NCBI RefSeq assembly: GCF_033095865.1
Contig: NZ_AP019365.1
Span: 3,693,501-3,757,500, forward strand
DNA: 64,000 bases
Direction of reading: 5' to 3'
Source of the DNA: Pseudomonas sp. KU43P
GTDB lineage: Bacteria > Pseudomonadota > Gammaproteobacteria > Pseudomonadales > Pseudomonadaceae
Position 1 is the stretch's first letter; each line of letters starts with the position of its first letter. The notes beneath the pieces were generated by a model. That model made no database searches. It was given only the letters and a program-made list of their open reading frames with translations, and was not told the DNA's origin. This document shows positions 36,701-44,038 of this stretch, one piece after another. The translations under genes and the position numbers were made by a program.

Positions 36701-36995
36701 TGCCGGCGGCGGCCTTCATGCGGTCGGACATCTGCCCGTAAGCGTCGACCTGCTGGATGATGCCGCCAATCAAGCCAGCACCTGCGACGGCGGCAAATGC
36801 GCCGCGCATCAGCAAACCGGCTTTCTCAGCGGCAACCCCGGCGCTATCGAACGCGGAGTCAACTTGCGCCAGGTTGCTGTCGATAGATTGAGTGGTGCGC
36901 GCCACCACCTGGTCAGCGCTGGCCAGCTCGCGCCGCAGCTGTGCCGTGGTGGCCTCAATCTGGACCAGCATCCCCTGGACTTGTTGGTCGGCCAT
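33708..36995 (-). CDS. Tail tape measure protein
   Basis: 1,095 residues starting MADQQVQGMLVQIEATTAQL. Long alanine-rich helices and coiled coils make up most of it, with the tape-measure N-terminal domain region (SFLLVTNAAAADKAGSALDAYSKALQTGK, then GWVSIQDAMPTIVTAIATATGKS) and hydrophobic stretches around 270-440. The C-terminus is Gly/Ser-rich (YFGGGSGNGLTPGSAG). At about 0.15 nm per residue it would set a tail of roughly 160 nm. The start is at MADQQ, with GGAG upstream, not the longer frame. Confidence 0.92.
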   Translation of the reverse strand: MADQQVQGMLVQIEATTAQLRRELASADQVVARTTQSIDSNLAQVDSAFDSAGVAAEKAGLLMRGAFAAVAGAGLIGGIIQQVDAYGQMSDRMKAAAGSAGEYQTVQEHLLRTAQETYRPLAEAQELYIRTADVMRSLGFNTQQTLDITDSFSFLLVTNAAAADKAGSALDAYSKALQTGKVEADGWVSIQDAMPTIVTAIATATGKSAEEIRKLGVQGKLSLDDLNTGLLSTVEANRQAAADMSTSVQDAMVNIGNAVQSFLGGMEEQTGAVAGLSSILIALADNVSLVAVAMGGVGVAALTNYVAKSGLAVKAALADRSARIAQAEAVVQAALADQRKAETLTILAAREAAAARGTAVQTQMSIQLAQARQREAAATVAVATAQAGLRTVSAGLLSVLGGPMGLALLAGTAAASFLLLSNNADQAGVSLEDLHKPVAQLRDEFAKLNKDQREASLVKWQQEQVTATDKVKDAYGDLAQSIRSAVVTAPARDSGGQYNRQLAEYQGLIDRLNEARTAGQGLSPVLQEVGNRLQLPAGTVQQWITQAGAVSDADQRSGLIAETLRVLTGVTDENTSATEANNAAKAGMSTAGQTYLETLQKQLAGLQDNGDATKIANRYIAENTDLTESDRLAILSAASAIEAQKKANKDATEGTKDRTKALKDEIKALDAIIDRALPERKRLADLAEGVQGLRKAQAAGKITAAEMELGIKNLNTAYADTTIQKRTDEEKKLADIRRNSAEAYRKAMEVVLQTRQDAINADVAGVGMGDDDREQADRLNAVRQKYAESRRQLEEQQEDVSRRLSQSAYEERLADLADYQARELQMEVDGFEARLQAQRDYRNGAKRAWANIQADAANVAGATDDMLTTGFNTARDAVAEFAMTGKANFKDFASSVISDMARIASQQAASSLLSGLVGLGVSAVGSYFGGGSGNGLTPGSAGAISSNLGASQAGYGSAYFPQALGGAWSGGVQLFAKGGAFTNSVLSRPTAFGMANGGLGVAGEAGPEAIMPLARGADGSLGVQVIGGSGGGSTVVQLNVPVSVSVEDRSADGMELDSTALQQNLQQQMQGVAERAIAASWRAGGVSYRNSNGRR

Positions 36996-37011
36996 GCAAA
37001 TCTCCAAGCAC

Positions 37012-37032
37012 AAAAAACCGCCCGGAGGCGGC
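37012..37032 (-). terminator. Intrinsic terminator inside the late operon
   Basis: Minus strand: GCCGCC-TCC-GGGCGGT followed by TTTTT, between the T-like gene and the tape measure gene. Confidence 0.65.
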
Positions 37033-37039
37033 AGGCTGT

Positions 37040-37279
37040 CTACTGTTTGGGCCGCCCTCGCAGGAAGCTCTTCAATTTATCCGCGACGCTTTCACGCTTC
37101 TGCGGGGTGGCCGGGGTTTGTCCCTGTCCTTGGCCCTGACCTCTTCCGGTCCAGTCGATCCGAGCATCGAGAGCGAGCATGATTTGCGGAATGGGGGTGT
37201 GCCACGCGGTGGCAGGCGGCCAGCCAAGCCAGCCGGTGGCCACGCCGAACAGATAATCGACGTAGCTGCCGTTCTTCAC
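37040..37279 (-). CDS. Tail assembly chaperone T-type segment (expressed by frameshift and/or GTG start)
   Basis: 79 codons, proline- and glutamine-rich with a basic C-terminus (VADKLKSFLRGRPKQ). It overlaps the end of the G-like gene and starts with GTG in a GTGA overlap. It is also reached from the G-like gene by a -1 shift at the GGGAAAG heptamer (37,309-37,303), which would give a G-T fusion as in lambda, where gpGT chaperones the tape measure before tail tube assembly. Confidence 0.75.
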   Translation of the reverse strand: MKNGSYVDYLFGVATGWLGWPPATAWHTPIPQIMLALDARIDWTGRGQGQGQGQTPATPQKRESVADKLKSFLRGRPKQ

Positions 37280-37620
37280 TGCGCTGTGCTGACCGCCTCG
37301 TCCTTTCCCCGGGCGGCCACGCTCGGTGGCACAGGGTTGAGCAGGACGGTTATGAACTCGGTCAGCTTGCCGGACACCTGGGCGACGCCGGTATGAAAGA
37401 CCTCGCCGGCGATGATCGGATGCTGATCCGGCTTCAAGTCGGCGCCCGCGACAACAATGTCAGCACAAGCGGCGATGCTCATGAGGCGCATGGCCTCAAG
37501 TGCCCCGCGCAGCCCGCCGAAGCGGGCCTCAATGCGCAACGCGGCGTCCAGTGTTGGTTTCAAGGTGTAACTGCGTGCACCGATCAACAGCGTGACGGTG
37601 CCGTGCAAGGCTTCGCTCAT
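37276..37620 (-). CDS. Tail assembly chaperone G-like
   Basis: 114 residues starting MSEALHGTVTLLIGARSYTLKPTLDAALRIEARFGG, typical of the GTA-gp10/tail-tube-chaperone family (short beta hairpin, then helices). It lies between the tail tube gene and the tape measure, as G does in lambda. The in-phase slippery sequence near its 3' end (codons CGG GGA AAG) predicts that a fraction of ribosomes move into the T frame. Confidence 0.82.
   Translation of the reverse strand: MSEALHGTVTLLIGARSYTLKPTLDAALRIEARFGGLRGALEAMRLMSIAACADIVVAGADLKPDQHPIIAGEVFHTGVAQVSGKLTEFITVLLNPVPPSVAARGKDEAVSTAQ
37303..37309 (-). promoter_or_regulatory. Programmed -1 frameshift heptamer GGGAAAG
   Basis: Read on the minus strand in the G frame the codons are CG[G GGA AAG], i.e. 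X XXY YYZ in exact phase, the same heptamer as in lambda G/GT. After a -1 slip the reading continues GGA CGA GGC GGT ... GTG AAG into the T frame without a stop. Confidence 0.8.
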
Positions 37621-37662
37621 GGGGGTTCTCGCTGAAATGGATGGGGCTTAGCCCCGTCACAG

Positions 37663-38163
37663 TCACGGAGTGGCTGGACCGGCAGGGATCTCGATGATGT
37701 CGGTGTTGATCCCGAGCGTGATGTTGCGGCGCACCACGTTGTCAGCAGCACCTGGAGCCACGGTGTTGTTCATCACCTTCACGCCGTAATAGAAAGTGGT
37801 CGGCAGGATCGCTGGAGTGGCACCTGGGTCACCGTCGTTGAGCGTGACCTTGATGTTGTAGTTGCCCTTGGAGCGATCCTTGTGCGCCACCGCTACGGCC
37901 TTCTGGCCAGCATCGCCGTTGTCGAGGCCCACAGTCACGGTCATGTTGCCCGCATCAGCAGTGCCCTTGTACTTGCGCACCCGACCATTAGCCAAGGAGG
38001 TGAAGTTGACAGGGTTGAAGGTGTCGCCGAACTCGCCCAGGTCTTCAATTTCGCCAACATCCACATAGGTGTCAGCTTCGTACTCGGTGAGGGTGCTCGC
38101 ACCGGTTTTGCCGCCGATGGAGAGGCGGCAGCCGGCGGCTGTATTGAGGTTGTCGTCGGCCAT
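37663..38163 (-). CDS. Major tail (tube) protein
   Basis: 166 residues. DVGEIEDLGEFGDTFNPVNFTSLANGRVRKYKGTADAGNMTVTVGLD is the conserved beta-sandwich region of lambda gpV/HK97-type tail tube proteins, and no C-terminal Ig domain is present. It polymerises around the tape measure. Start MADDNLNTAAG with GGAGG in front. Confidence 0.9.
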   Translation of the reverse strand: MADDNLNTAAGCRLSIGGKTGASTLTEYEADTYVDVGEIEDLGEFGDTFNPVNFTSLANGRVRKYKGTADAGNMTVTVGLDNGDAGQKAVAVAHKDRSKGNYNIKVTLNDGDPGATPAILPTTFYYGVKVMNNTVAPGAADNVVRRNITLGINTDIIEIPAGPATP

Positions 38164-38217
38164 GGGGGGTCCTCCAAAGGCACATTGGATAAAGGCCGCA
38201 GCGCGGCCGTGGGTGAT

Positions 38218-38604
38218 TCAGTGGGTAGTGATCACGCGGACAGTGATCGAGCCCTGGTAAGTGATGCCGTCTGCGTCACGCTGGGAGTCGGCCTGCTCGA
38301 CCCGGACGGAAACGGCGCGGCCAATCTCCAGCGGAAGCCGTCGTTCGTCCAGGGCGGCAATGACCTCGCCGTTGATGCGCTTGACCTCCGCTTGGCCAAC
38401 GGCGTCGGACCAGACAGACAGGTACAGCAAGCGCGTTTCGCGCTTGCGGCCCGAAATGGGGCTGCTGTTGACCGAGGCCTCACGGTCGATGGAGACGTAC
38501 GGCATGGCCGCATTCAGCGGCGCACCGTCGTAGATCGGGCAGCTCACCTCAGCCTGAAGCCTGGCAAAGATGGCTTCCTGCAAGGCCAGCGATGGATCAG
38601 TCAT
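38218..38604 (-). CDS. Tail terminator-like protein (DUF3168 type)
   Basis: 128 residues starting MTDPSLALQEAIFARLQAEV. The pattern CPIYDGAPLNAAMPYVSIDRE and LLYLSVWSDAVGQAEVKRINGEVI is typical of DUF3168/lambda U-like tail completion proteins, which cap the tail tube. It overlaps the HK97 gp10-like gene upstream by 8 bases. Confidence 0.82.
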   Translation of the reverse strand: MTDPSLALQEAIFARLQAEVSCPIYDGAPLNAAMPYVSIDREASVNSSPISGRKRETRLLYLSVWSDAVGQAEVKRINGEVIAALDERRLPLEIGRAVSVRVEQADSQRDADGITYQGSITVRVITTH

Positions 38605-39097
38605 TCCCTACCCCCTGGCTTGCCTTGCGCAGCGTGCGTTGCACGGCGGCTTCGATGTCGGCCATTACATACTCCCGGTTGACGTCGATGGATGGACGAA
38701 GCCACGGATGCGCCGGTCTGGCTGGTATGTCTGGGTATTTGCCAAAGAAGTTCGTACCGTCGCTTTTGTTAGTGACACGTCGGTTTCGGTCACCAGCCCG
38801 TTTGCCACCGGTGTAACCCTTGGTGCCGTACTCGATGAAGCGCAAGTAGAAGAACCGCCGATTGTCGCGCTTGCCTCGAATCCCAATCTGGGCGTCCAGG
38901 CCACTGGGCGAGACGTACACCCGCAGCGCTGCAGCGGCCGCGCCGGTATCCTTGGGCATCAACTGCCTCTGGGCCTCCAAGATGCGGTTTGCCGCCTCCA
39001 GCATCGCCGGTTGCAGCTCGTTGTCCATCGTCTTGTGGATGTTGCGCAGCGTCCGACGCAGCCGGATATCGCCGCGAATGCTGGACCGGCGCGCCAT
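38597..39097 (-). CDS. HK97 gp10-like tail-completion protein
   Basis: 166 residues. The sequence GDIRLRRTLRNIHKTMDNELQPAMLEAANRILEAQRQLMPKDTGA...RVYVS resembles HK97 gp10/DUF646 proteins (lambda Z-like), which join the tail to the head. The C-terminal part RRFFYLRFIEYGTKGYTGG and ARPAHPWLRPSIDVN are typical family landmarks. It lies in the normal place between head closure and tail terminator. Confidence 0.82.
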   Translation of the reverse strand: MARRSSIRGDIRLRRTLRNIHKTMDNELQPAMLEAANRILEAQRQLMPKDTGAAAAALRVYVSPSGLDAQIGIRGKRDNRRFFYLRFIEYGTKGYTGGKRAGDRNRRVTNKSDGTNFFGKYPDIPARPAHPWLRPSIDVNREYVMADIEAAVQRTLRKASQGVGND

Positions 39098-39100
39098 AGC

Positions 39101-39283
39101 CTACTCCTTGGCCGGGGCCGGGGCCTTCGCTGGCTTTTCAGCAGAAGCGCTTTCGTCTTTGATCTCCACGGCATAGCCACGAGCGATCAGGCCTTCGCCA
39201 TACTCCTTCTTTACCTCGAAGATATCGCCTTTCTCACGCTCGCCAGACGCTCCGGTCAGCGGGCCCAGTGCTTGAATTTTCAT
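39101..39283 (-). CDS. Small phage protein in the connector region
   Basis: 60 residues starting MKIQALGPLTGASGEREKGDIFEVKKEYGEGLIARGYAVEI, with an Ala/Lys/Pro-rich tail (PAKAPAPAKE). Short proteins with this GDxxEVxxxxGxxLIxxGYA pattern are common between head-tail connector genes in siphophages; they may attach to the neck or act in assembly. Spacing to both neighbours is under 10 bases. Confidence 0.65.
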   Translation of the reverse strand: MKIQALGPLTGASGEREKGDIFEVKKEYGEGLIARGYAVEIKDESASAEKPAKAPAPAKE

Positions 39284-39291
39284 GGTTCACC

Positions 39292-39618
39292 TCATGGATT
39301 CGGTACCGATGAGCAAAGCAGCCTCATCAGGGTGTTCTCGTTGTCCGGTAACACTGCCTCGACCTGGTAGGTGACCCCGCGCCGCGTCAGTCGAGTCCCG
39401 GAAATGATGTCCAAGCGCGGCCTGGCAATGATTTCTGCCGTAACAACTGCACTCAGCTTTTCCGCGACTGCCGTTACGCGCCCTGTAGGGGTGCGGACTT
39501 CGCCCCACATTTCAGGGCGAGCTGCAGGAAGCCACGTCACGGTGGCTCCGCCGGACTTATTGCGCTCTTCATGTCGGTGGGTCACCTCGAGCCGGTGACG
39601 TAGAGGCCCGGCTCTCAT
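39292..39618 (-). CDS. Head closure / head-tail adaptor protein
   Basis: 108 residues starting MRAGPLRHRLEVTHRHEERNKSGG. The HRLEV start, EMWGEVRTPTGR middle and ISGTRLTRRGVTYQVEAV end are characteristic of HK97-type head closure (SPP1 gp16-like) proteins that plug the connector after packaging. The GTG/ATG choice is uncertain by three codons. Its end nearly abuts the next gene. Confidence 0.82.
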   Translation of the reverse strand: MRAGPLRHRLEVTHRHEERNKSGGATVTWLPAARPEMWGEVRTPTGRVTAVAEKLSAVVTAEIIARPRLDIISGTRLTRRGVTYQVEAVLPDNENTLMRLLCSSVPNP

Positions 39619-39956
39619 ACACCCCACCCGATACGGTGTGGGGTCAGGAGCGCCTTCGACCCTTGCGGCAGTTCGGTGGCAATGGTCCCGATCACAACGT
39701 CCTCACGGTTGGCGTAAAGGTGGCCGAGGATCAGCAAGCATGCAGCCTTGATCTGCTTGTTGCTGACCATGGGCGAGTCGCCTGCATCCCCGGCGGCAAC
39801 AGCCTCATCAAGCGCCTGCTGATCCACATAGAAGCGGCGGTTCAGATAGTCCATCGCCTGACCTTCGGCCGCCTCGATCAGTAACTCCAGGTATGCGTCA
39901 TCGTCGTCGGGATCCCGCAGATGATGCCGGGCGATGGTCATGCTGATGACCGGCAT
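39615..39956 (-). CDS. Head-tail connector (gp6-like)
   Basis: 113 residues from MPVISMTIARHHLRDPDDDDAYLELLIEAAEGQAMDYLNRRFY, the helical pattern of HK97 gp6/phage gp6-like connectors, which form a ring below the portal. The segment SNKQIKAACLLILGHLYANREDVV completes the family core. The start is taken at the ATG close to the family N-terminus; the longer frame upstream is an artefact of reading into the next gene. Confidence 0.82.
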   Translation of the reverse strand: MPVISMTIARHHLRDPDDDDAYLELLIEAAEGQAMDYLNRRFYVDQQALDEAVAAGDAGDSPMVSNKQIKAACLLILGHLYANREDVVIGTIATELPQGSKALLTPHRIGWGV

Positions 39957-39960
39957 ATCG

Positions 39961-40479
39961 CTACTCCTCCAGCGGCTCGAACGATGCCAGCTTCCGCTCC
40001 ACCAACTCCTCTGCATGCCGACGTGGCACCACGTAGGCGGGGCCGCCGCGGCGACGCAGTTCGCCCCCATCCATGTAGGACCGCATCGGGTAGATCTGAA
40101 GAGTGGCTGGATTGGGGTTAGCCGCAATCTCACCCTCTCCAGCAGACTGATCGGCTTCGTCAGTGCTGTCGGTCACGCCTTGCCCGTTCTGATCTGCGAC
40201 TTCCGATGCGACCGTGTCCGTACCGGGGGCTTCGGCAATGGTGCCCAGGTCGCTTGCGGTACCCGAGTCTGCCGGTGTTTCCGGCAGCGCCTGCTCTGCG
40301 CTCTCAGCCGAGGCTGGAGCTGTTGCGGGAGCGCCCGACTCGCCAGGATTTGGCGAGGCTGAATCACCAGGCGAAGGGGGCAAAGCCCCATCCACGGCCT
40401 GGCCTCCGCTTGTTTCAGTGGTCGATACAGGTTCCTTCGGCTCAACCGTGGACTCTGGTTTTTCCTGTTTACGTGCCAT
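39961..40479 (-). CDS. Acidic Pro/Ala/Ser-rich phage protein between capsid and connector
   Basis: 172 residues from MARKQEKPESTVEPKEP. The first 120 residues are low-complexity (Ala, Ser, Pro, Glu, Asp, Thr) and probably disordered. The last 50 form a compact domain with PMRSYMDGGELRRRGGPAYVVPRRHAEELVERKL. It lies directly downstream of the capsid gene in transcription order. It may decorate the capsid or attach to the neck, but this is only by position. Confidence 0.65.
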   Translation of the reverse strand: MARKQEKPESTVEPKEPVSTTETSGGQAVDGALPPSPGDSASPNPGESGAPATAPASAESAEQALPETPADSGTASDLGTIAEAPGTDTVASEVADQNGQGVTDSTDEADQSAGEGEIAANPNPATLQIYPMRSYMDGGELRRRGGPAYVVPRRHAEELVERKLASFEPLEE

Positions 40480-40527
40480 GGGAGTACTCCAATCGGGCGT
40501 CATTGCTGACGCCCCTAGTCAGAGAAA

Positions 40528-41709
40528 TCAAGGAGTGATCAGCGGACCGGTGACGAACGCCTCATCGCGATAAATCGCAAAGGCCAGACGCTCTTCAGCA
40601 CGGATCGTGGCCATGTTGTTCTCGAAGTCCTTGTCGTTCTCGGTCGAGATCAGCACTTCGATTTCCATGCGGTCGAAAATCTGAGCGCCGAGCTTGAATG
40701 CTCCGACCAGGAAGTCGTTCTGTGTCATGGCTTGGGTGGAAACCACTGGGCGATTCCAGAGTTTCGCGTTGGTGCCCTCCTGAGGCTGGCCGATGATGTA
40801 ACGGCCTTCACCGTCCTTGGTCAGCTCGATGGCCGCCCAGTCGATCGGGTTGAGCACGATGCCATCCGAAGGGAACTCCGCCAGTTCGGCTTGCAGCAGC
40901 GCCAGGCGCAGGCGGTCAATCCGCTGCTCGCCCACCACCGTCACGCCAGCCGGCTGGGCGTACAGCTGAGCGACTGTCATCAGGCCTTGCAGGTTCGCGC
41001 CAGTGCCACTGCCGTAGAGAAGCTGGGCTTCTTCAGCCATGTTCAGGCCGTAGCGTGCGCGAGCGTCGATGTAGCTCTGCAGTGCCTTGGCGTCATCGAG
41101 CATCTGGCGGCTCGCTTTGAACAGGTGAGCGATGGTACGGACGTTTGCGGTCGCCAAGGCGAAGGTGATATCGGAGTACGGCTTGGCGGTGCCCTCCGCA
41201 ACCGTACGCGCGTTGTTGGTGTAGCCGGTTTCACGGATGTACTCGATCGAGTTCGACTCCGTCTCACCCGGCGCCACCAGGTCGCGGATCGTCAGTCGGC
41301 GCTGCGGCGGCGCGACGACACCGGGCAAACGCTGGGCGGGAACCAGGTCGCCGCCGGTAGCAGTGGTGATAGCCGCGCGCGGCACAGAGACGCGACGCGA
41401 GCCGCGGAAGGACGAGTTCATGTCCTGCATTTCTTCGCTGCCGATCACCAGGGCACCCACCGACTTTTGCGGTTCTTCCTGATGAGTGCGGTCACGGCTC
41501 GCATTCACGAGCTTCTGCTCAGCCTCGCCCAGGCGAGCCTGCAGTTCGCCCTGCTTGGTCAACATATCATCGACCTTGGCGCGGGTTTCGGTGTTCATCT
41601 CGCCGCTGGCCTTGATCTGTTTCTCGACCGCCTCGGCCTGGCTTTTGATCTGGTCGCCAATGCCCTTGAGGCTGGCGTTGAGTTCCTTGACTTGGGCTTC
41701 AAAGTCCAT
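40528..41709 (-). CDS. Major capsid protein (HK97 fold)
   Basis: 393 residues. An N-terminal coiled coil (delta domain, about residues 1-100, LNASLKGIGDQIKSQAEAVEKQIK) precedes a core with RRLTIRDLVAPGETESNSIEYIRETGYTNNARTVAEGTAKPYS, the HK97 capsid signature, and KLWNRPVVSTQAMTQNDFLVGAF. The head protease gene lies just upstream and would remove the delta domain during maturation. AAGGAAAG lies upstream of ATG 41,709; a GTG two codons earlier is possible. Confidence 0.93.
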   Translation of the reverse strand: MDFEAQVKELNASLKGIGDQIKSQAEAVEKQIKASGEMNTETRAKVDDMLTKQGELQARLGEAEQKLVNASRDRTHQEEPQKSVGALVIGSEEMQDMNSSFRGSRRVSVPRAAITTATGGDLVPAQRLPGVVAPPQRRLTIRDLVAPGETESNSIEYIRETGYTNNARTVAEGTAKPYSDITFALATANVRTIAHLFKASRQMLDDAKALQSYIDARARYGLNMAEEAQLLYGSGTGANLQGLMTVAQLYAQPAGVTVVGEQRIDRLRLALLQAELAEFPSDGIVLNPIDWAAIELTKDGEGRYIIGQPQEGTNAKLWNRPVVSTQAMTQNDFLVGAFKLGAQIFDRMEIEVLISTENDKDFENNMATIRAEERLAFAIYRDEAFVTGPLITP

Positions 41710-41711
41710 GG

Positions 41712-42569
41712 TCACTTTCCTTTCAGAGAATTGAGGAGATTGGTTGCCGCGCTCAGAGAGACGGAGAGGTCTGGCGCGACAGCGCGGGGCTTATCGGTCG
41801 GGGCAGCGTTATGCGTGCCCCCGCCGGCAGCGCGAGGCATACCGGACTTAAAACTGGCGAACAGTTCGCGGCGCTCGGAGCGAGGCATGCCGCCCTTGGC
41901 CAGGGCTACGTCCATCGCCTTGAGCGCATTGGCCTGGGCGGCGTCTTCGGTTTCGCGCTCGGTGACCTCAGTGGACGACAACAGCCCAGTGGCCAGGCCG
42001 AGTTCCACAGCACGCTTGCCGCGGATGTAGGTTTCGTCGTCCATCAGTTCAGCCATGTCTTCAGCCGACTGCCCGCTGGTCTCGGCATAGAGGTCAGCCA
42101 TGGCGGCATCGAACTCCTCCATATCGTCGGCGATATCGCGGAGGTAGTTGCGGTTGCCGGCAAGCCAGGTCCAGCAGTTGTGGATCATGAGGAAGGCGCT
42201 GCTGGCCACCTCTCGCTTCTTCCCCGCGAGGAAGACAATCGAAGCAGCGCTCGCCGCCATGCCGAGCACCTTGGTGGTGACCTCGTGGCTGTGCTCTTGC
42301 AGGCGGTTGTAAATGGCGATGCCTTCGAACATGTCGCCACCTGGGGAATTGATGTAGACGGTGACATCACGCTCGCCGATCGCCCGCAAGGCGGCGTCGA
42401 TTCGTTTCAGCGTGACGCCCTCGCCATACCAGTCTTCACCGATCACGCCGTACACCGTGATGGTGTCCGAGGTGCTCTCGACGGCCGCCTGGATCGCGGG
42501 GTTCCATTTATCGAGCGCGCGCGGGCTCATCTCGCTGCGCAGGCCGCGAGACTGGATCTTGTGTTTCAT
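41712..42569 (-). CDS. ClpP-like head maturation protease
   Basis: 285 residues. The ClpP-type serine protease core has VTVYINSPGGDMFEGIAIYN, the nucleophile serine in GMAASAASIVFLAG and the histidine in FLMIHNCWTW; the aspartate lies in the DDMEEFDAAMADL region. It cleaves the capsid delta domain and may supply scaffolding through its charged C-terminus. It lies between the portal and capsid genes, the normal HK97 order. Confidence 0.92.
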   Translation of the reverse strand: MKHKIQSRGLRSEMSPRALDKWNPAIQAAVESTSDTITVYGVIGEDWYGEGVTLKRIDAALRAIGERDVTVYINSPGGDMFEGIAIYNRLQEHSHEVTTKVLGMAASAASIVFLAGKKREVASSAFLMIHNCWTWLAGNRNYLRDIADDMEEFDAAMADLYAETSGQSAEDMAELMDDETYIRGKRAVELGLATGLLSSTEVTERETEDAAQANALKAMDVALAKGGMPRSERRELFASFKSGMPRAAGGGTHNAAPTDKPRAVAPDLSVSLSAATNLLNSLKGK

Positions 42570-42585
42570 GGATTACTCCCGAGAT

Positions 42586-43884
42586 TTACTTTTCCGGCTG
42601 TTGAAGCCAGTTCATCAGTGCGGCCCTTGCGGCCTGACCATCATCTTGCTTGCCCAACTGGTCCAGCGGCACCAGGTTCGACTGAACCGTCAGCACGTCA
42701 CCGCCTGGCATGTGAGGCATGTTGTCTTTTCGCCGCCCTTCGTTGCGGGTGATGAAGCCGTTCTGGGCCATCGTGCTGAGGTACGCCGCGCGCCCAGAGC
42801 TGTCGGCCCGCAGGAACGCTTCGAGCGAGAACTCCGAATAGAAGTTGATCCGGTCTACCGCCGTCATGCACCACTTGTTCACGCACTGCTCGATCGGCGC
42901 CGTGAAGGACATGATGCAGTAGGTGAGAAATGCGATCTGCTGTTGTTCCAGGCCGGTGCCCCAGTTACTGCCCTTGTCGGTCTTCATCACCATCCAGGGC
43001 GGGACGCCGAACCATCGACAAATCTCCTCGATGCTGTGCCCTCTCGACTCCAGAAGCTGCGCGTCAGCGGGGTTGATGCCGATCATCTCCGGCTTCACGC
43101 CTTGCTCAAGCACAGGGCTCTTGCCAGCGTTCAGCGCCCCGGAGATGGTCTTGACGTACTCACGAAACTCTACGCGCTGGGCCGGGTTCAGTGTCTTGTC
43201 CACCGAAAACGCGACCGTAGGCATCATGCCGTTGCGGAAAGTGCTGTTGGCCGCGTCGTCTGCCGACATCGCCGAGCCAAACACATCCGCGCCGTAGCGA
43301 ATGGCCGAAAGGCCAACCCGGCCGTCCAAAGTAAAGGCCGGGATGTGCAGCACGTTCTGCCGCACAATCTCCCGGCGCGCGCCCTTGCGTGGCCTGAAGA
43401 AGTATCTCAGCCGGCCATCATCATCGAACTCGAGGTCGACTCGAGACGGCATCAGGAAGTCCAGCGCAATGACGCGACCTGCTGATCGGTGAATCTCGCA
43501 GTAGGCATTCCCCCACAGCAGCATAGAGGCAACGACTGCCTGCCAGAAGTGGAAGGCGGCCATGTCCTCGTTGGGGCTGGTGTGCACCACGTCGTACAGC
43601 GGGAAGTCCCGTGCACTCTCACGACTACCATCAGGCATCCTCCGGTAGATGCTCAGGGGCAAGCCCGCAACCGAGGTTGAGATGATGCGGACGCAGGCCC
43701 ACACCGTGGAAAGCCGCATCGCCTTGTCGACGCTGACCGATTTTCCGCTACTGGACTGAGCCCCGAGAAAAGCACCCCAGAAGCCGCCATCCGACAGCTT
43801 GATGCTCTTGCCCAACCATTCGCTCATGCTGGCTGATGGCTTGGCGGCCGCAGCCCCCAATGCCTGGGATAGGGTTTTAATCAC
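42586..43884 (-). CDS. Portal protein (HK97 type)
   Basis: 432 residues. VSVDKAMRLSTVWACVRIISTSVAGLPLSIYRR near the N-terminus and the SPNEDMAAFHFWQAVVASMLLWGNAYCEI segment are typical of HK97-family portals, with FGVPPWMVM and ...YCIMSFTAPIEQCVNKWC later. It forms the dodecameric DNA channel at one capsid vertex. It starts with GTG and overlaps the small membrane gene upstream by 8 bases. Confidence 0.92.
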   Translation of the reverse strand: MIKTLSQALGAAAAKPSASMSEWLGKSIKLSDGGFWGAFLGAQSSSGKSVSVDKAMRLSTVWACVRIISTSVAGLPLSIYRRMPDGSRESARDFPLYDVVHTSPNEDMAAFHFWQAVVASMLLWGNAYCEIHRSAGRVIALDFLMPSRVDLEFDDDGRLRYFFRPRKGARREIVRQNVLHIPAFTLDGRVGLSAIRYGADVFGSAMSADDAANSTFRNGMMPTVAFSVDKTLNPAQRVEFREYVKTISGALNAGKSPVLEQGVKPEMIGINPADAQLLESRGHSIEEICRWFGVPPWMVMKTDKGSNWGTGLEQQQIAFLTYCIMSFTAPIEQCVNKWCMTAVDRINFYSEFSLEAFLRADSSGRAAYLSTMAQNGFITRNEGRRKDNMPHMPGGDVLTVQSNLVPLDQLGKQDDGQAARAALMNWLQQPEK

Positions 43885-44038
43885 TGGTCAGCCCTCGGCG
43901 AAGGAAGCCAGCGATGCAGAAGAAGCTCACAGCCCCTGCAATCAAAGCCCAGCCAGTACCGGCCAGCACCCATACCCCAGCACATGCCAGGGAGAAAGCC
44001 ACCAGAGCGCAGGCGATGAAAATGTGAAGTGCGTTCAT
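43877..44038 (-). CDS. Small membrane protein between terminase and portal (53 aa)
   Basis: Starts MNALHIFIACALVAFSLACAG and has two hydrophobic segments with a short Gly/Thr turn, then RRGLTSD. It overlaps TerL upstream (4 bases) and the portal downstream (8 bases), so it is coupled to both and very likely translated. Small membrane proteins at this position occur in other HK97-like Pseudomonas phages; their role is unknown. Confidence 0.65.
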   Translation of the reverse strand: MNALHIFIACALVAFSLACAGVWVLAGTGWALIAGAVSFFCIAGFLRRGLTSD

